Of a stretch of DNA of 64,000 nt, positions 63,301-64,000 are shown piece after piece (the stretch's first letter is position 1; every line of letters begins with the position of its first letter). The DNA is from Candidatus Woesearchaeota archaeon. GTDB lineage: Archaea > Nanobdellota > Nanobdellia > Woesearchaeales > JAAOYA01. The translations under genes and the position numbers were made by a program. A model generated the notes under the pieces. It worked only from the letters and a program-made list of their open reading frames with translations, was not told the origin of the DNA and searched no databases. The DNA is taken from assembly GCA_018221105.1 (NCBI GenBank), contig JAAOYA010000001.1, positions 221,733-285,732 of the forward strand, written 5' to 3'.

Positions 63301-64000
63301 GGGACAATTGACGAAGTAGCAATTTATAACAGAACATTATCAGACCAAGAAATATTCAGAATATATGACAAAGGAAGACACAAAATATTATATCGGGCAC
63401 AAAACCTTTCTAATGGTACAGAGATTAATTACAATTTGACTTCAATACCACTAAGTGTTAACAAAGACATGGTACTCTTGATGCACTTTGACAATGACAG
63501 TTCAAAAGGAGAAAACAATACCTTTGTTTATGATTGGACAGGCCTTGGAAACAAAGGTACCTGTAGTGGCTCTGTTTGTCCAGCAATGAACGTTAGCGGT
63601 GGAAAATTCGCTGGAGCATTCGAGTATGATGGTAGCGATGATTACATAAAAATTGATGATGATCCAATGTTAGACCTCGTAGGCAATTTCACAATATCAG
63701 CATGGATAAACCCAGCGTCATTTGGTGAAAATAATCAAGGAAGAATTGTTGATAAAGGTGGAGGTGGGGGAGATGGTTGGTCATTTCACGTAGATAATAA
63801 TACCCCAACAAATGCATTATCATTACAAATTGATGGTGCTGAATTCAACTCAAATAATAATTCTATCGAGCTTAATAAATGGCAATTAGTTACTGTAACA
63901 CTTGAAGGGTCAACAGGTTCTTTCTATGTTGATGGAGTTTTCATAAATAGTGTTGATACAGGCGGTAATGAACCTGCAAATCCTAACGATTATAATGTAA
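57354..64000 (+). CDS. giant Asn-rich surface protein, beta-helix and LamG domains, runs off the window; frameshift near start
   Basis: One frame is open without a stop from 57379 to the window end (over 2200 codons). It encodes a signal peptide (FLALATTLFFLIILSFSVSA), then right-handed parallel beta-helix (pectate-lyase/NosD-like) domains near 57.5-58.9, 58.98-60.5 and 61.3-62.4 kb, the first two closing in GWDIGVFES/GWDIGAYEF. An immunoglobulin-like stretch lies near 60.6-61.2 kb. Two concanavalin/LamG-type domains follow at about 62.6-63.4 and 63.45-64 kb (LMHLNNNS..; FYLDGTLKHT). Asn and N-x-S/T sequons are very frequent. This frame has no ATG, GTG or TTG at its 5' end; the likely ATG (57354, leaderless to the TATA box) is in another frame and would join it if one A were lost from the run at 57397-57400. 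A start at ATT 57382 is the alternative. Confidence 0.7.

Overview
The window is from an archaeon, most likely a DPANN lineage of the Woesearchaeota/Pacearchaeota kind. The archaeal markers are ribosomal protein eS1 (S3ae), the KEOPS kinase Bud32, peptidyl-tRNA hydrolase 2, class I lysyl-tRNA synthetase, the wyosine methyltransferase Taw3, transcription factor TFE and a form III-type RuBisCO. The DNA is AT-rich and densely coding on both strands. Many genes show an archaeal TATA box (TTTATATAA, TTTATAAA or TTTAAATA) whose first base lies about 28-31 nt before the start codon, which points to leaderless mRNAs. Genes inside operons instead carry GGTG/GAGGTGG-type Shine-Dalgarno sites. No rRNA, tRNA, CRISPR array or insertion sequence was recognised.

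Layout. 1-20 kb is mainly housekeeping: a nucleotide kinase fragment, RNase HII, SMC, a HAD hydrolase, a HEAT-repeat protein, HisS, Bud32, eS1, a HemK-like methyltransferase fused to a kinase domain, a membrane hydrolase, an aminopeptidase, Pth2, LysS, a RimB/RimK-like pair (the RimK gene has an apparent frameshift at its start) and an AbrB-PhoU regulator facing a small acidic protein. 20.4-25.3 kb is an accessory island: a PHP-domain/SMC-like ATPase (TrlF/Ppl type, a probable anti-phage protein) with three small downstream genes and a divergent unknown gene. 25.4-36.9 kb carries envelope and redox functions: a hemerythrin-like protein, a UPF0182 membrane protein, a metallophosphoesterase, two membrane-anchored thioredoxin-fold proteins, cysteine desulfurase, a VTT membrane protein, glutaredoxin, a KefB-type antiporter and a CRM-domain RNA-binding protein. 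36.9-41.9 kb is a five-gene run of poorly characterised genes, including a TIM-barrel protein and a nucleotidyltransferase-HEPN fusion. 42-48 kb holds taw3 and a 1741-residue protein. 47.8-57.3 kb has a surface protein, a RuBisCO operon with two paired coiled-coil proteins, an MscS channel fused to a C39-like peptidase, TFE, two membrane proteins and ArgS. From 57.35 kb to the window edge there is one giant Asn-rich surface protein.

The outstanding object is the 1741-residue protein at 42583-47808. Its last ~290 residues form a complete bacterial primary-type sigma-70 factor (regions 1.2, 2, 3 and 4) with near-consensus -10 and -35 recognition helices. They are fused in frame behind a long array of repeated DNA-binding-like modules. 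It sits in an archaeal genome with TATA promoters and TFE. Archaeal RNA polymerase normally uses TBP and TFB and no sigma, so this may be an undescribed transcription system.
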